Positions 1-13,604 of a stretch of DNA of 64,000 bases are shown piece by piece. Position numbers and translations under genes: made by a program. Every line of letters begins with the position of its first letter. The first letter of the stretch is position 1. The notes under the pieces are model-generated. The model made no database searches, was not told the origin of the DNA, and saw only the letters and a list, made by a program, of their open reading frames with translations. The stretch covers positions 949,897-1,013,896 of the forward strand of contig MU004184.1 of NCBI GenBank assembly GCA_010093605.1, written 5' to 3'. This DNA is from Lophium mytilinum. Its lineage: Eukaryota > Ascomycota > Dothideomycetes > Mytilinidiales > Mytilinidiaceae.

Positions 1-520
1 GAAAAGCCTGTCCAAGTAGCCGCACCGATATATCCAGACGTGATGCTTAAGCGTCCAACTATCTCAGGACAATCGGGATTCCATCGTCTTCGTGAACGCT
101 AAATAAGATATGCATTGGAAGCAGATAGGAAATTGAAGAGAACAGTGCAGTAAAAGAAAATGGATATCCTCGCAGCGAACGAATGCATGCCGCTTATCCT
201 TGCTGCAGTGAACGAAGATAGAAAGTGGAAAAGAAGAAGGGTGGTGCACGCAGAGTGACATCTTCACGGCGCAACCCGTTTGCAGACATCACAAATGCCT
301 ACAGGAAGCCCTCTGGATGACTTTGGGCATGAAAGATGGAGCTGAAAATTGCCGGGCAAAGAAAGTAGAAGTAGCAAAAATAAAGGCAAACGAACGTTGC
401 CAATAGCGTCAGGCTGCTAATAGATACTAGACAGACGTCAAAATGCAATCGATTGCATACAGCGACTTCGACGTGTGGTGTGCTTTGCGAGTATGCTCTG
501 CAAGTACGTGGAGGGTCGCT
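1..520. other. intergenic, 3' side of the methyltransferase gene
   Basis: No coding region with splice or family support is visible. Open frames here are short and AT-driven. The stretch includes the 3' untranslated region of the methyltransferase gene, which reads leftwards into it. Confidence 0.6.
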
Positions 521-3327
521 TCAATCTTTGGTTAAGTCCACGTGTTCGGTGGCCTTGAGGAGGTAGGAAGATGCCCCGTGGCGTGACGTAGACTTAGAAA
601 GGGTTGAAGGCTCTTTTGCGGATCCGATATGAGGTCTGCCCACAGGGTCACGGATTGACGACGAACCCATATATCCGTTCGTGCTCGGGGCCAGAGGCAA
701 AGCCGGTCGATTCGTCGCAGTAGCCCACGGGGAGAAGGGGGCGCGACTAGGAATTCTGGACGGAGTGCGTGTCATCAGTGAGCTTTGGAAACTACGCTGA
801 TCCGACAATGGGGAAGAGCTCGCAGAGCTGCTTGATTGGGACTTTCGAGGGGCCGGCGGAGAGTCGTCGGTTAAATCAATGAGTCCAAGGCCCTTGAGAG
901 GGCTGATGGAGGAGCTACTTCCGTATCCGCTTGTTTGAGAGCTTGAAGGCGTTGGGGGGTCGCTTCGTGAACATTGAGTTGGGGAGTGGCCTGGTCTGCT
1001 CTGGGAACGGAAAGTCCGTCGAGATCCGAACGTGCGATTCGGAAGTCGACATTTGAGGCGCGGAGTGATCGATCCTCCAAACAACCGTCGTTCAGATTTC
1101 ACCCGACTGCTAGGCGATGAAGGGAAGGAAGGGGGGTTCACTTCCTCGTCTGAGGAGTCGATGCTGATCGGGTCCTGTCGGTTCTTCGTCTTTGAATGCA
1201 GGAAAAGACGAAGTTCCTGAATGTCGGATTCTTCAACGTCGAACGGTAACAGCGTGTCTTCTCCGCCAATCTTGCCCCCATCGAATGCTTCCAGAGTATG
1301 CCTAACCTGTTCAAAGACCGCCTTAGCCATAGTAGGCGGCCAAGCATTGCCAACCACGCGTAAGGCTTCCGTCAGGCTTCCAGTGAGGTGAAACCCAATT
1401 CGAAAGTCTTGCAGGTACGCAAACTCCCGGACTGTGAAGTTTCTCCTTCCGTCATAATGCCAGTTGTCTCCTCCGTTGCATGTTATTGTCGGGAGTATCT
1501 TGGTTTTCGGGTCGTAAGGCTCTTTATAAAGCCTAGCTTTAGCTTCCGGGTTGTGATAATAATCATCTCTAGCGGGGTCCAAGCGAAGGGGCTCCAAAGC
1601 GTCCCAAATAGACTTGAAGCGCTTGAGCCCAGACCCAGGCACTCCATGGGTAGGCTTTGGGAATGGCGGCAGCGGAGTCCCGCGACTAAGCACAATTCAT
1701 TAGTGTCTATGTTGCAAATTTGGTGTTGAAATTTGACTTACCGCGCCATGATTATGATAAGTCGCTTCCGCCTCTGGGCGACACCGAAGTCTGCTGTATT
1801 CATAACCTTCCACTTGAAGTCGTAGCCAGCTTCTCTGATGAGACAGAACATTGATTTCATGATGTCTTTGTGTATCGCGATGAGCCCGTCCGACTCTTCA
1901 ATGGTCGCAACTCGAGGTTTGATCTGCCGAAGTAGATGACCCACAAGAAACAGAATATCGTAGTTCGCCTGGTCATCCTTGCCGGTACGTGTGTGTGGTC
2001 TAGCGACGAACGGGCACGGAAAAGAGAGGTGACACAAGTCCGCGCGAGGGTTCTGGGGATCAAAGCCGTTCGGTGGGAATAACTGTGCTGCCATTTTGAG
2101 ACACTGGACGCCTGGATGATTGAGTTGGTAAGTCTCGCAAGCATTCTTGTTGAAATCGAGCGCCAGTTGAACTCTGAAACCAGCCATTTCAGCTCCGTCC
2201 GAAGTAGCCCCACCCCCTGAAAAGATATCAAAGAATCGATACTTAGAGGATTTCCGGCCAAAGGCAGCCCGGCTCCTCTTTGGACCAGAGCTGATCAGTT
2301 CTATCGAAGGTTGCCGCTTGACAACAATATTCTTAGCCTTCAGTGAGGTGAAGACCGTCTTGAGTTCCCTCGGATTGTCGTTGTCGTCAACGGAAATGGG
2401 CTGATTTTGATTCCCCTCATTTCCCATGCTCGGAAAACCACTCTCGGTTCCATGGTCTGCCTCTTTATGGTATAACCTCCTGATCTCTCCGGAGTACGAC
2501 TTGCTTTGTCTACGCCGATGAGTGGCATTATCCCAATAGATGCTCTCAACATATCGGCAAATCAATCTACCACGGTGGAAGATCTTCATTAGATTATCGT
2601 CTTTGTCTTCAGTGAGATTGATGTTTGCTAGGGAGCTGTGGTCCTGAGTGAAGGATAGATTTGGGTAGTCGGTGTTTGTCATGATCATGTTCCTCTTTCT
2701 AACAATTCGGTCAATTGGAATATCTTCCATGGCCTGAACGAAAGCCGGCCGATCATCGTCCTCGTCAATATTGAGCACCATCACTAGCTCATTCATCTTC
2801 TTTGGGTAGACGTTCGCGCTGTGGAACACATGTTCCTGGACTTCGCGGTCGCGTTTGGGGCTAGCCATATATTTTGTCCTTCGAAAGATGTGGCCTCGGA
2901 AGAAGATCTTGTCATCGGTTCGACAGTCTTGGAAGATGGCACTTATTCTTAGGAAACTCCCGCTGTGACGACCAGGTGGCAATTCTTTCTCGGGTAGCAG
3001 TTCAACTGTATCGCCCGGCTGGACATTAACGCCCCCGGGTATCCTGGCGTATTGTAGTTGGGCAAAGGGAGGGGCAATCGGCAGGTTCCGCTCTGGCACC
3101 TTTGGCCTTGGCGTACTCGGAGACTCTTGGGGTTCGTCCTTGATGATCGCTTGCCTGAATTGCTCCAGCAAGCGCTGTTGGGCTGCCGGGTCTTTCTCCT
3201 CATCCTCAAGAGAATCCCAAAAATCTGACGCTTGATACCCGGGCTCTTCATCGTCCGATATATATATGTTCTCCTCTTCATCGTCCAACAGGTCGATGAT
3301 CTCAAGCGCTGGTGCCATTTTCGACAT
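521..3327 (-). CDS. rid: RID/Masc1-type cytosine-5 DNA methyltransferase
   Basis: Putative C5-cytosine methyltransferase of the fungal RID/Masc1/DmtA group, nuclear; RID is needed for repeat-induced point mutation in Neurospora. Exons read 3327..1742 and 1685..521, joined by a 56-bp GT-AG intron that keeps frame, giving about 916 aa (Neurospora RID is about 845). An acidic N-terminus and a BAH-like stretch (about residues 100-220) precede the catalytic part. Visible motifs are motif I FDIFSGGGA (about 364-372), the motif IV cysteine in FPCPF (about 438), TIEESDG in the motif VI position, QRRKR (motif VIII), then in exon 2 TVREFAYLQDF (IX) and VGNAWPP (X). PCP replaces the usual PCQ, and EES replaces the ENV of most C5 methyltransferases and the EQT I recall for Masc1/RID. 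The tail of about 200 aa is Ser/Pro-rich and carries SUMO-interaction-like IDLTDD and VDLTKD; the N-terminus has IIDLLDDEEE. The start was chosen as the first ATG of the long frame. Confidence 0.9.
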
Positions 3328-5377
3328 TATCGTGGGTTCAGGATAACTGTCAATCTGACAATCTTGGGAGATTCTAGTGGGTATGGTTGGCGTTGGAAGA
3401 AACCGTCTTCGTCTAAGAGGAGTGAGCCGAGGTAGCGAGTAGATGTGGCGCTGGTAAAAACGTAGAAGTGGACAGGCTGCGGGCTCACTTACGCAGAACT
3501 CGGACGACAGAGCTGAGCAGACCGTCTCGGCCTCAGAAAGCCGGCCCCGTGTCTATAGGGTTTGTACGTCGTCTTGATGGAGGTCAGAGGTGACGAGATC
3601 TTACGCTGTTAATCATGATGAGAGGTTGAGGCGGAGGATGAGGTTGAGAGGTGCGGTGGAGAGAGTGAAGCGAGTGAGGTAGAAGACTTGGCGTAAAGAG
3701 AGTGAGAGGTGTGAGGCGAGACGTAGCGGGGCAGGTGTAGACACCCGAAACACCAGTACGCCCTCTACAAGTCCTGTAAAAGCGAAACGGTAACCGAGAG
3801 AGTACAGAGGTGATAGATCAGATGAAAGCAGTACTCACCGACGCGGTGGGTTGCCGCCAGGACAAACCTACGGGGGAGAGATAGAGAAGACTAGGCAACC
3901 ATGCAGGTCGCCGGGGCAAGACGCGCATGATATGCAATGTGGATCTTTCCATCTTGAAGATTGCTCTAGGAATCGGGTGAAGATACTCTCTGGGGAACAT
4001 TAGCCGCCCAGTACCTGTAGATAGAAGCGCGTCCCTGATACCTTACATTCTATTGTGATCTGAGATGCTATAATATGGGAAACAGTCCCTCACAAGGAAA
4101 GATGGCCCAGCGAGAGCTGTCCTTCATGATGATCTATCCCACTCGCCGGTAAGGCTGCTGGAAAGAGGTGTACGTGAAGAGATTATATGAGATTTATATT
4201 AATGGTCAAGGGAAGCTGGCACGTTGCTGCAATGTATATTCATGCAGAGAATTTGAAAATGAAAGACGTGAAGACACAGGAGCAGCGGCATTATGGCGGA
4301 TGATGGTGTTGCAGACGTTGGAAGAAGTTGGCGCGCCTCGGGAAGTGGCTGGGGTTACACAAACGTCTGATTGGCTGCAGGGAAGCCTGCAGGAACACCC
4401 GGTTTTGTGCAGAATGTCTATGGCATTGGCATGTCTGGTAGACTCGTATATCGACTTGGTGGGCATTTCTCCTTTGGCATCTCCGTATGATTAGAAGAGG
4501 AATGAAGTGGAGTGGAGTATTATCCGAGAGTCGAAGTAGAATGGATAGAATACCCGACAAGAACCGGGAGCTTGTAAACGGACAGCGCTTGGCATGTATA
4601 AAGTTCTGAGCTTCAATCACGCAACACCGGGAATGTGCCCTCGAAGGCCCATTGGCGTGGCCCTTAGCCTTTACATAAGACAAACATCATCATGCAAAAT
4701 GTCTCATCTGCGATGTTGGGATGTTGATACTTGGTGGTTGCCAAGAGTGGTCAGTTTACAGCTACCCTAGCCCTAGACCGATAGCGGCGAAACCGTGGAA
4801 AAAATTGGACCTCCACCTGGATCAAATATCCCGTCGCCCCCCACTACTCGATTTTTAACACCATGCTCTACTTCCATGAAAAATTGGGCCTCAAGCCCCA
4901 GAACACGCGACTTCGCCCTCTATTCTCCGACTCACCCTACAACTCGTCGTGGACATGCGCTCCTAGACGGCTGCTCCGGTTCCCCCATACCGCAACCTCC
5001 CTTGATCCGCCATCCGCTCGGGACGTCCATGTGAGTGCATTGGTGCTGCTCTTATCTTTCTCCTACCTCTATGATGATGAACTTGTGTATTTTAAAGATG
5101 TTAGACTGAGCTATCCTTCGGGAAATGGCATACGAAGCACTTTTCTGAAATCGACCTTGGGCTCCTCTTATACCTTTTCAACTAGAGAATCACAGCGCTA
5201 ATAGATGTGTACTTAGATCGTCAAGAGACTCAATCCCCATATTTCACCTTCTGCCGCAGCCGCTAGAACCCGTAGAGCCGCGCATTCTCACCGGGCGTTT
5301 CGATAATTGCCTGAGTTATCCGACTTTGGTCCCTTACCTATAAATCTCCACTACAACAACTTTGATCTACGATCATC
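3328..5377. promoter_or_regulatory. divergent intergenic region between methyltransferase and ADE4
   Basis: About 2 kb separates two divergently transcribed genes. A purine-rich tract at about 3620-3725 would be a pyrimidine-rich leader or promoter tract for the minus-strand methyltransferase gene. A TATA-like TATAAATC lies at about 5339, some 39 bp before the ADE4 start codon. Several 60-130 codon frames occur on both strands but lack any recognisable domain or splice pattern, so I do not call genes here. Confidence 0.5.
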
Positions 5378-7346
5378 ATGTGTGGCATAATTGGGGTTAT
5401 CTTGGGGAATACTACCTCGACGTCCGCTGCCGTCGAGATTCATGATGTGGGGTCCATTGGCATGAGAAGCTGCCGAGATGATGCTAATTTGGTTGGTTCA
5501 TAGGCCCTATATCTTCTTCAGCACAGAGGCCAAGATGCCTGCGGTATAGCTACGTGCGCCACAGGTGGTCGGTTCTTCCAGTGCAAGGGAAATGGTACGT
5601 CGGACTTGTGACCGAGGTTCTGTTTACGACCTAACAAATTGTAGGAATGGCCTCCAAGGTTTTCCACGATGGGTCCCGCGTGGCAGATCTGCCCGGCTTC
5701 ATGGGCCTTGGTCATCTGCGTTACCCCACTGCCGGCTCCAGCGCGAACTCCGAAGCGCAGCCTTTCTATGTGAACAGTCCCTATGGAATCTGTCTCACCC
5801 ACAACGGGAATCTCATAAATGCACCCGAATTGCGCGAGTTCCTTGACCAGGATGCACACCGCCACATCAACACGGAAAGCGATTCTGAGTTGATGCTCAA
5901 TATCTTTGCCAACGAGTTGAATGAGACCGGCAAGGCTCGTGTGAATGCCAATGACTGTTTTGCGGCACTGGAAAGGATGTACAAACGTTGCGTTGGAGGC
6001 TGGGCATGCACTGCTATGCTTGCAGGTACGCGAGACATGGGATGATATGTGACCCTAGCTGATTTGTGGAAGGTTACGGACTTATTGGGTTCCGGGATCC
6101 CTACGGCATCCGTCCTATCGTGCTAGGCTCGAAAGCATCTGAAGGCGGGTCTGGAATGGACTATATGTTGGCCAGCGAATCTGTCGCCCTCGTTCAGTGC
6201 GGCTACAAGGACTTCGTGGACATCAAGCCTGGTGAGGCCGTCATAATTGAGAAGGGCAGGCCACCGGTCTTCCGCCAGGTCCACCCGCAGCTGGGATATA
6301 CTCCAGATATATTCGAATATGTCTACTTCGCCCGGCCGGACACCATCATTGACGGCATCGACGTGGACGAGTCGCGCCGGAATATGGGCTTCAAACTTGC
6401 GGAGACCATCAAAACTCAGCTAGGCCCGGAGATCCTCTCTAGCATCGACGTTGTAATGCCCATTCCAGAAACGAGCATCACTTCCGCGCTCTGCGTTGCT
6501 GAAAGCCTCGGCATCGAGTACTGCCAAGGCTTCGTGAAGAACCGCTACATCTTCCGCACTTTCATCATGCCCTCGCAGAAGCTGCGGCAAAAAGGTGTCC
6601 GCGCCAAACTCAACGCAATGCGCAAGAAGTTCGAGGGTAAGAACGTCCTCCTTGTCGACGACAGTATCGTCCGCGGCACCACCTCCCGCGAAATCGTCCT
6701 CATGGCTCGCGAGGCCGGCGCAAAGAAAGTCTACTTCTCTTCCTGCGCGCCACCGATCACACACGCCCATATCTACGGCATCGACCTAGCCTCGAGCTCA
6801 GAACTCATCGCCCACCACCGGGACTCCCGCGCTATCGCCCAGATCATCGGCGCCGACGACGTCGTGTATCAAACCCTCCCCGATCTCGAAGCTGCCTGCG
6901 CTGCCCTCTCACCCCGCGACCCGAAAACCCAGAAATTCGAGGTCGGCGTCTTCTGCGGCAAGTACGTCACACCCGTAGACGCGTCATACTTCGAGCACCT
7001 CGAGCGCATCCGCGGCGAGAGCCGCAAGCTCAAAGTCATGGAGAGCGCGCGCGAGGCGGTCGTGCAGGGCGTCGCTGGCGAGACAGAAGTCCGCATGGCT
7101 GCGAAAGGCGTGGAGGTCGATCGCTACGGAAACGTCATTCCAGCCGATGGGGGCAGTCCCGAAGACTGGCCTACGAATATTGGACAGTCGAATGGGAACG
7201 GGGCTGGCGTCGGGATCGCGAATGGAGCGGCGAGTCGGCCAGGGGATTATGAGACGAGGAATAGATTGAACAGCGATGATCAGGTCAGGGTGAAGACGAG
7301 TCAGGATATTAGTCTTCACAACTTCAATGACTTTGATGGCCATTGA
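5378..7346 (+). CDS. ADE4: amidophosphoribosyltransferase (purine synthesis, first step)
   Basis: Glutamine phosphoribosylpyrophosphate amidotransferase makes 5-phosphoribosylamine from PRPP and glutamine, the committed step of de novo purine synthesis in the cytosol. Four exons fit in phase: 5378..5446, 5504..5594, 5645..6025 and 6073..7346, giving 604 aa. The chain begins MCGIIGV, so Cys2 is the N-terminal nucleophile of the class II glutaminase and no propeptide is needed. [11 protein letters not shown] and [17 protein letters not shown] follow in the glutaminase domain. The PRPP-binding loop [13 protein letters not shown] lies in the phosphoribosyltransferase domain. The last 60 or so residues are a variable hydrophilic tail. 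No disabling change is seen. Confidence 0.96.
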
Positions 7347-10300
7347 GGTGGGCCTGGAGAGGATATTGGATGAGAGACTGGTTTCTTGAGGATTCGAAAT
7401 GGGTGGCTCTTTGAGGGTACTTGGGAGTTCTTTGGGTTGGATTGGTCTGGATTGGCCTAGCTTCTTTTCACCCCTGCGCTCGAAGTACATATCTCCTCGA
7501 TCGACAGAAAAGCGGTGGGTGGTTTCTGATTTAGAATCGCAGCTAGGAAACATAGCGACATAATAAATGCGTCTATGCCTCCGATGCCTCCGCCCTCGCG
7601 ACTTCGCTATATGTCTGATATCTTGGGACGTCGACATTTACACTACTTTCTCTAGTGCGCTCACCTTACACTTATAGCATATAAACCGTTTTATATGGTT
7701 TGAAATTGCGCATGTTGAATCTACTACGTAGTCTTATCTACACTTTGTATCTACACCTCCTTAAATCCCCTTAAATCAGGAGGCCTCCAGTACACTTTTA
7801 TACTGCTCGATTTCGCCGAGCTGATTCACGACCTCGGGGACTATACATTTGGTTCACTCATTTCCCATTGTCCGGGAGTCCTGCAACATAGTATCCACTG
7901 CCCCAAAACGCTCGCCCACATCTCACAATTGCGAGAGCGCTGGAAAAATGCGTTCACGCAGCTTAATACTTCACAAAAACTGGTACTAGTTACAACTTCC
8001 ACCAAAAACAACAACAACCATTGTGAACTAATTGGGCCAAAAGACACTACCAATTCCATTTAGTGACACCTATATCTAATCTCCCACAACACTGCATCCC
8101 TAAAGACGACCCAATACAGGCCACTTTGGAAACAACGTTGGCACACTGCCCTTTTCGGGCATATGTTCTCCCGAAAGCGCAACGCGCAAAGCTAGTGTTC
8201 TTAGGTGCCCGTGCCTACCCACTGTATCCACCTCTCAGTGTATTTCGCACGCGACAGCAGCAAGGTAGCGTCTTTCGCACGCGACAGCAGCAAGGTAGCG
8301 TCTTTCGCATCCGATGGGGTGGGCGGGAGAGTGAGAAAGGTTGTGTGAGGGTTTGGGAGGGGCCAGACGCGGTTTTCTTTTGGGAGAGTGAGGACGTCTG
8401 AGATGTGTCGATATGAGCGAATGCAGCGTTCGGAGTAAGGGTGTAGGACGTGGGAATGGCTGTGAGATCTGATTCGATTAACGATTTCAGCTGAGGAAGT
8501 ATGGGGGTGTAAGCAGGTGAGAGAAGATCAGGTATTTAAGACTAGGTTTTGATTTTGAGATTGAGCGGACTATCAAGGGTATTGGCTCTGCTAGAGTTTT
8601 CTTTTCCTACTTAAGTTAGTTCATTGCATTAGTATGTGCAAGCTTGAGATTATCTTGAGGGCTGCGCTCTGTCTAGCACAACTGGATAAGGACCGAAGCA
8701 TTCAGAACAGGTGGAGTATAGAAACAGCCCAAGGAACCTATGATAGGAAAATGAGTTTAGGGAATGAGAGGTCAGAGGCATTGGGGAGATTGATTAAACC
8801 GTGCCACCCGAGGAACCATAGCACATAGACCTTGCAAGCTGCATCTATGCATGTGGTCTCTTGTTGTAATGTCAGGGTGAGCTTGGGCGGACGCTTGAAG
8901 TCTGAACAGCCTTCGGATGCGCATGCCACAGATATCTGGCTAGACTTCCAGGATATCCGTGCGTCTCACGCACTTACAGTTGGGCACAGATATTTGAGAT
9001 ATGTTGAAGCATGTGTTCTTCCTTATCGTGCTCGGGCGGACTCGGGTGCGAGGTTGAAGTGTTAGGGGCTATCGGATGCATTCTAGAACATATACCGGGC
9101 TAGACGGATAGGGTCTCGGCGCCTACCATAAGCAGCAAACAACTGATTAGAAGCTGTGAAAGTAGAAATCTAAATTCAGCATTCAAGCCAGAATTCTAGG
9201 TTGCAATCTAGTTTGTCAGCCGCAAAATCTCGTGCCTCAAGACTCGAGGTCAGTGTTGCACGGAAGGTGTACAGACATACTCGGGGCCAGCCCCCACTCT
9301 GTTACTAAGCATGAACAATGTAATGAAGCACTGATGGATTCTAGACTCCTTGGACCCTTTCGACAACTGTGTATGGAATATGGAAGTTGCCTCGGCTTGA
9401 CGTGGTGGTTGTAGTGATAGAGAGGGGATTGAAGTTGGTTTTGAGCCCGCCGAGACGAAGACGATTACGGAGATGAGCTAGGCTGGCTAGGTCACCGCCA
9501 CTGTGAGCGCGGCTCAGCGCGATCCATGCTTGCCAGCGCCGGGGTACGATTGAGTGCTGACAGGGGAGCTAAGGGTTAGCCAACACTTTGTACGCACTTC
9601 TCCTGGCACTGTGATGCTCTAAAACTCGGGTCCTGACACTTGGGAGCGCGAACCATGGCTGCTGAGGAAGACGAACGATGACGAACGATCCTTGGGCGAC
9701 GACCGGTGCCCTCGATAGCGGCAGGTGGAGAGGCAAGGGAGGTAGAGGATGGCAACCCAATCGGCTCATGATGCTACTCTCGATGCCGGCCAGACCCCGC
9801 TGCGATCCCAGTTCTGCCCACCTGCACGGAGTAGGGTATGTCTTCCATCGCTTAGGACCAGACTGTTACAAGATGATTAGCAAGACTCAGACTTCCGGGA
9901 GAAGGGAAGCGGTCCTGCAGGAATGTGATGTGGGCATGAGGAAGTGAGAACGCGGTCAAAAGTCCGCGGCCACACCTGAACGTCTCACACCATGGTGGTG
10001 ACATGGAAAGTCCTGGGCAGTCGTAAGATTCGGAGAACTACCGAGGCAGGTCGAGATTTGCATCGACCATCACGGTGATGTGCAGTAAGTGCCACACTAG
10101 GGGGCGGATAGGCCGTACGCTACCCCGGATTGTCCTTGCTCCGCTAGTTTATGCGCCATAACATCCCCCACAGTCTGCTTCTGCGGGGAAGTCTTTTGGC
10201 AATGGTGGCGGAGGGGAAAAAGCCTCGGTATCTTTCCACATTCCTGTCTTGCTCCCCTCGTGGTGATGGAAACAAAGCAACGCCCCGGCGCATCCAGTTA

Positions 10301-10693
10301 TATGCACCTATCAGAGGGGCAAAAGATAGATCGCGTACTCCGAAGAGCACGGGAGGCGTTCCTGGAGTGCAGTGTGGCCGCTGCGGTGGCTCCTTGGCCC
10401 GCCTGGATGGGACATGTTGGATCTGTTGCCCGTGCTAGTAGCCAGTAGAACGGAGATGATGGGCGGAGAGGTATGGATTCGGTCTTAGCAGGAAACACCC
10501 AGCACCTGCCGCTGGGTCTTTGGAATAGTCGCGTGGCCCGGCCTTCGTAAGGTCGATCGCAGGACCAGGGCACGCCTATATGTAACACAGCCCGTCACCG
10601 TGCGTTATCTGTTGTCTTCAAGCTCTCCGATTCCACTGCTTCATTCACTTCTGTCAACTTCCCGTCTCGCCTTCGAAGAGCCATTGACCCACC
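7347..10693. other. 3.3-kb intergenic region without a supported gene
   Basis: I find no frame with a recognisable domain, and no set of frames joined by plausible splice sites. It contains the 3' region of ADE4, a short 30-bp tandem repeat near 8.25 kb, and the promoter of the MFS gene at its right end. Frames such as the 95-codon one at 10151-10438 look like chance openings in GC-rich DNA. Confidence 0.5.
8243..8310. repeat. 30-bp direct tandem repeat, about 2.3 copies
   Basis: The unit beginning TTTCGCACGCGACAGCAGCA is present twice in full with no mismatch (8243-8272 and 8273-8302), followed by a partial third copy TTTCGCAT. It adds in-frame codons to a 112-codon open frame, but that frame has no other support. 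A recent slippage minisatellite is the simplest explanation. Confidence 0.9.
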
Positions 10694-12873
10694 ATGGCGC
10701 CTCACGACACTGCCACGCACAGCTCAGACGCTTCTCTCGATGCTCCCCTCGACGTTGAGAAGCGTGGCACCAATACCCTCGAAGTAGTTGACACCAATCT
10801 CAACCCAGTCCCCACGCATGACCGCGTCCCCGGACACCAGAACTACTACGAGAAGAATGGCCTGCGTACTTACGGTATGTATATACTTGTAGTCCTGACC
10901 TAGTTCCCTGCATTGGAAACTGACTTGCGACATAGGCGACGGACTGGATCATGACCATGAGGGTCCAATGACAACAAAACGCCTCATGGCGCTGGTAGCC
11001 ATGGTTTGTGTATTTTCACATCTCCAATTGACCATATGCTGATCAGTCATGCAGGCGTTCCTCTGGACTGCTTCCCAGATTCCCGTGTATCTGTTCGGAG
11101 GCGTCCCACCCTACATCTACCGAGGTTTGTGACGATCGCTACATTCGAGTCAGGCATCATCTTTTCTAACCCGTGCCTACAGACATCGGAGGCGCAGACC
11201 GCTGGATCTGGTTTGTCCTCGCCAATCTTCTCTCACTTGCCGCTGTGTGCCCGTTCGTTGGGTCACTCTCTGACCTTCTCGGTCGCCGATATGTTGCCTT
11301 ACTTGGTGCCTGCTTTATTATGTTGGGAATGATCATAACTTCCACTGCACACTCCATGAACATCTTCATCTGTAAGCTCTGAATACTACTCCTATATACC
11401 TTTTTGGTACTTACAACATCCAGGTGGCATGACATTTGCGGGAATTGGGGCTGGAATTAACGAGCTGACCGCGCTTGCTGCTACTTCGGAACTCGCCCCG
11501 ACAGCGAAACGTGGGAAATATGTTGGTAAGTGCCTGCGTGGTTTATCTTCTCTCTGGCTCTGCTGACTTTTGAAAGCAATCCTCGTCTTCACCATCATCC
11601 CGTTCTGTCCATCCGTACTCTGGGCCCAACTCATTTCTCACTACTCCACTTGGCGCTACCTTGGGCTTCTCGCGGGTCTCTGGGCCTTCGTTGGTTTTGT
11701 GCTTACCGCCATCTTCTACTTCCCACCACCTCGAGTGAATAGCCAGGGACTTTCACGCCGCGAGATTCTAGGTCAAATCGATTACGTTGGAGGGTTCCTG
11801 AGCATTAGCGGAATGCTGTTGTTCATGATGGGCATGCAATGGGGAGGCTATCAGTATAAGTGGCACACAGCTCACGTGCTCGCTCCCCTCATCCTTGGTT
11901 TCCTCCTTATCGTCGCTTTCCTTGTCTGGGAGATGTTCTTTGCGAAGTTCCCCATGTTTCCCCGTCGACTGAATCAAGCCCCGAGAATCTTGATCATGAC
12001 TCTGATCATCACTTTCATCTCTGGCGGTACGTATCTTCGCTTCTGAAGCCTCCGATATTCTGCTAACACAAAGCAGCCAACTTCTTCAGCATTCTCATGT
12101 TCTGGCCGACACAAGCCTTCAATGTCTACGGACATGATCCCGTTGGCGTCGGAATCCGCGGTCTCCCAGTCGGCTTCGGCATCCTCACAGGCGCTTTCGT
12201 CGTCCTCTGGCTCCTCTCGACCTTCCGCGGCCACAACAAGGCCCTCATGATCGTCTCAAGCATCATGATGACCGCCGGGTGCGGCGCCATCGCCGTAGGC
12301 ACCGCCGACAACCTCTACCGCCTCTGGGGCATCCTCATCGTAGCCTCCTTAGGAATCGGCGGGATCGTCGTCCCCGCATCCATCATGACAACCATCATCT
12401 GCCCCGACGACCTGATCGCCACCGTCGCAGCCTTGACCCTCTCTATCCGCGTCATCGGCGGCTCGTAAGCACTCCTCTTCCTTCCCCAAAGCCTTCGCAT
12501 AGACGACTAACACGACCGTAGAATCGGCTACTGCGCCTACTACAACGTCTTCATCAACAAATTCGTCCCAGCCGCTACCTACTACATCGGCGGCGTCATG
12601 GTCACCAAACTCAACATCACAGACCCGGTACTCATCGGCGATGCCATCAAGCTCACCGGCGCCAGTTTGATCGAAGACCTCCGAGCCATCCCGGGCCTGG
12701 AGAGTGACCTCGCGTACGAAGCCGTTGTGAAGGCCGGCCAGATGGCGTTCGCGGAGGCGTATAAGTGGGTGTATTACTCGAGTATTGCGTTTGGCGGCGT
12801 GAGCATTATTGCGGCGTGCTTCTTGGGTGATATTAGCAAGTACATGGATGATCATATTGCGGTTGTTATGTGA
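10694..12873 (+). CDS. TRI12-family major facilitator efflux pump
   Basis: Plasma-membrane multidrug, toxin or siderophore transporter of the MFS TRI12 group (14-helix drug:H+ antiporter type). Eight exons fit in phase: 10694..10874, 10936..11003, 11055..11124, 11183..11371, 11424..11525, 11577..12026, 12077..12464 and 12522..12873, giving 599 aa. A hydrophilic N-terminus of about 95 residues precedes many hydrophobic helices. The MFS loop motif appears as GSLSDLLGRRYV, and FAGIGAGINELTALAATSEL matches the TRI12 family pattern. The C-terminus KYMDDHIAVVM is also typical of this family. It has no cluster partners within the window, so the substrate cannot be inferred; the family covers trichothecene and siderophore exporters. 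Confidence 0.93.
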
Positions 12874-13604
12874 GGGGTGGGCTTTTGCTGTATGCATGCT
12901 TGCGTTTGCTGGCTTTGGATTGGGACGTGGGGCTCTTGGGTTTGATCGAAGTGAGCGAGATGGACAGGAGGGGTGGCAGAGCTGTCCATTCATCTCGACG
13001 GATGGAAGGTTGATACCAAGGGCGGATAGCCTGCGTGTACGATGATGAGAGCGGAGAAGAGCTTTGGTTCATGAAAATACTTACGAATTACTAAATTAAT
13101 GAAGTATGAGACTGAAGCTCTCCACACGTGCTTGAAATTACTTGAGCCTAGCTAGGGAATCACGTAGAGTACTAGGCCATGAGTCTAGGCACACATTTGC
13201 TGCTACTAAGGTGCCGCTTTTTGGAAGTTGAATACCAATGTCAGGGGCGGCTTCATTGACATGAAGCCGTTCAGTCAAAAGGCAGTTCACATTGCGCTGC
13301 GCAAGGTTTGACATCGCATCTGGAGTTCGGAAAAACCGTGGGGGTACCCTGGCAGTGGCGGATTAATGTGCATAGACTTATGGCCAGTTGCTGGATGGTA
13401 GTATGTTATGAATTTGAGGGCATGGATATACTACGTCTCTAGCTTCGACCTCGCTCTCTTAACACCACTGTCAGGAGTGCCCTGGGCAACACGACTTTGG
13501 TCGATCAAAGGATGGTCTGATTTGCACTGGGGTGAGCTTCATGTTGAATTTCGAGGGTCTAATTTCAGGCAGTCCCCGTCTTGTATACTCGCCGTTCTAT
13601 GTAC

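Noticed and set aside
4168-4683. Overlapping frames of 108 (plus) and 130 (minus) codons.
   Set aside because: Mutually antisense, without domains, splice support or plausible start contexts.
8243-8310. CRISPR-like array.
   Set aside because: Direct head-to-tail 30-bp units without spacers in a eukaryotic genome; a minisatellite.
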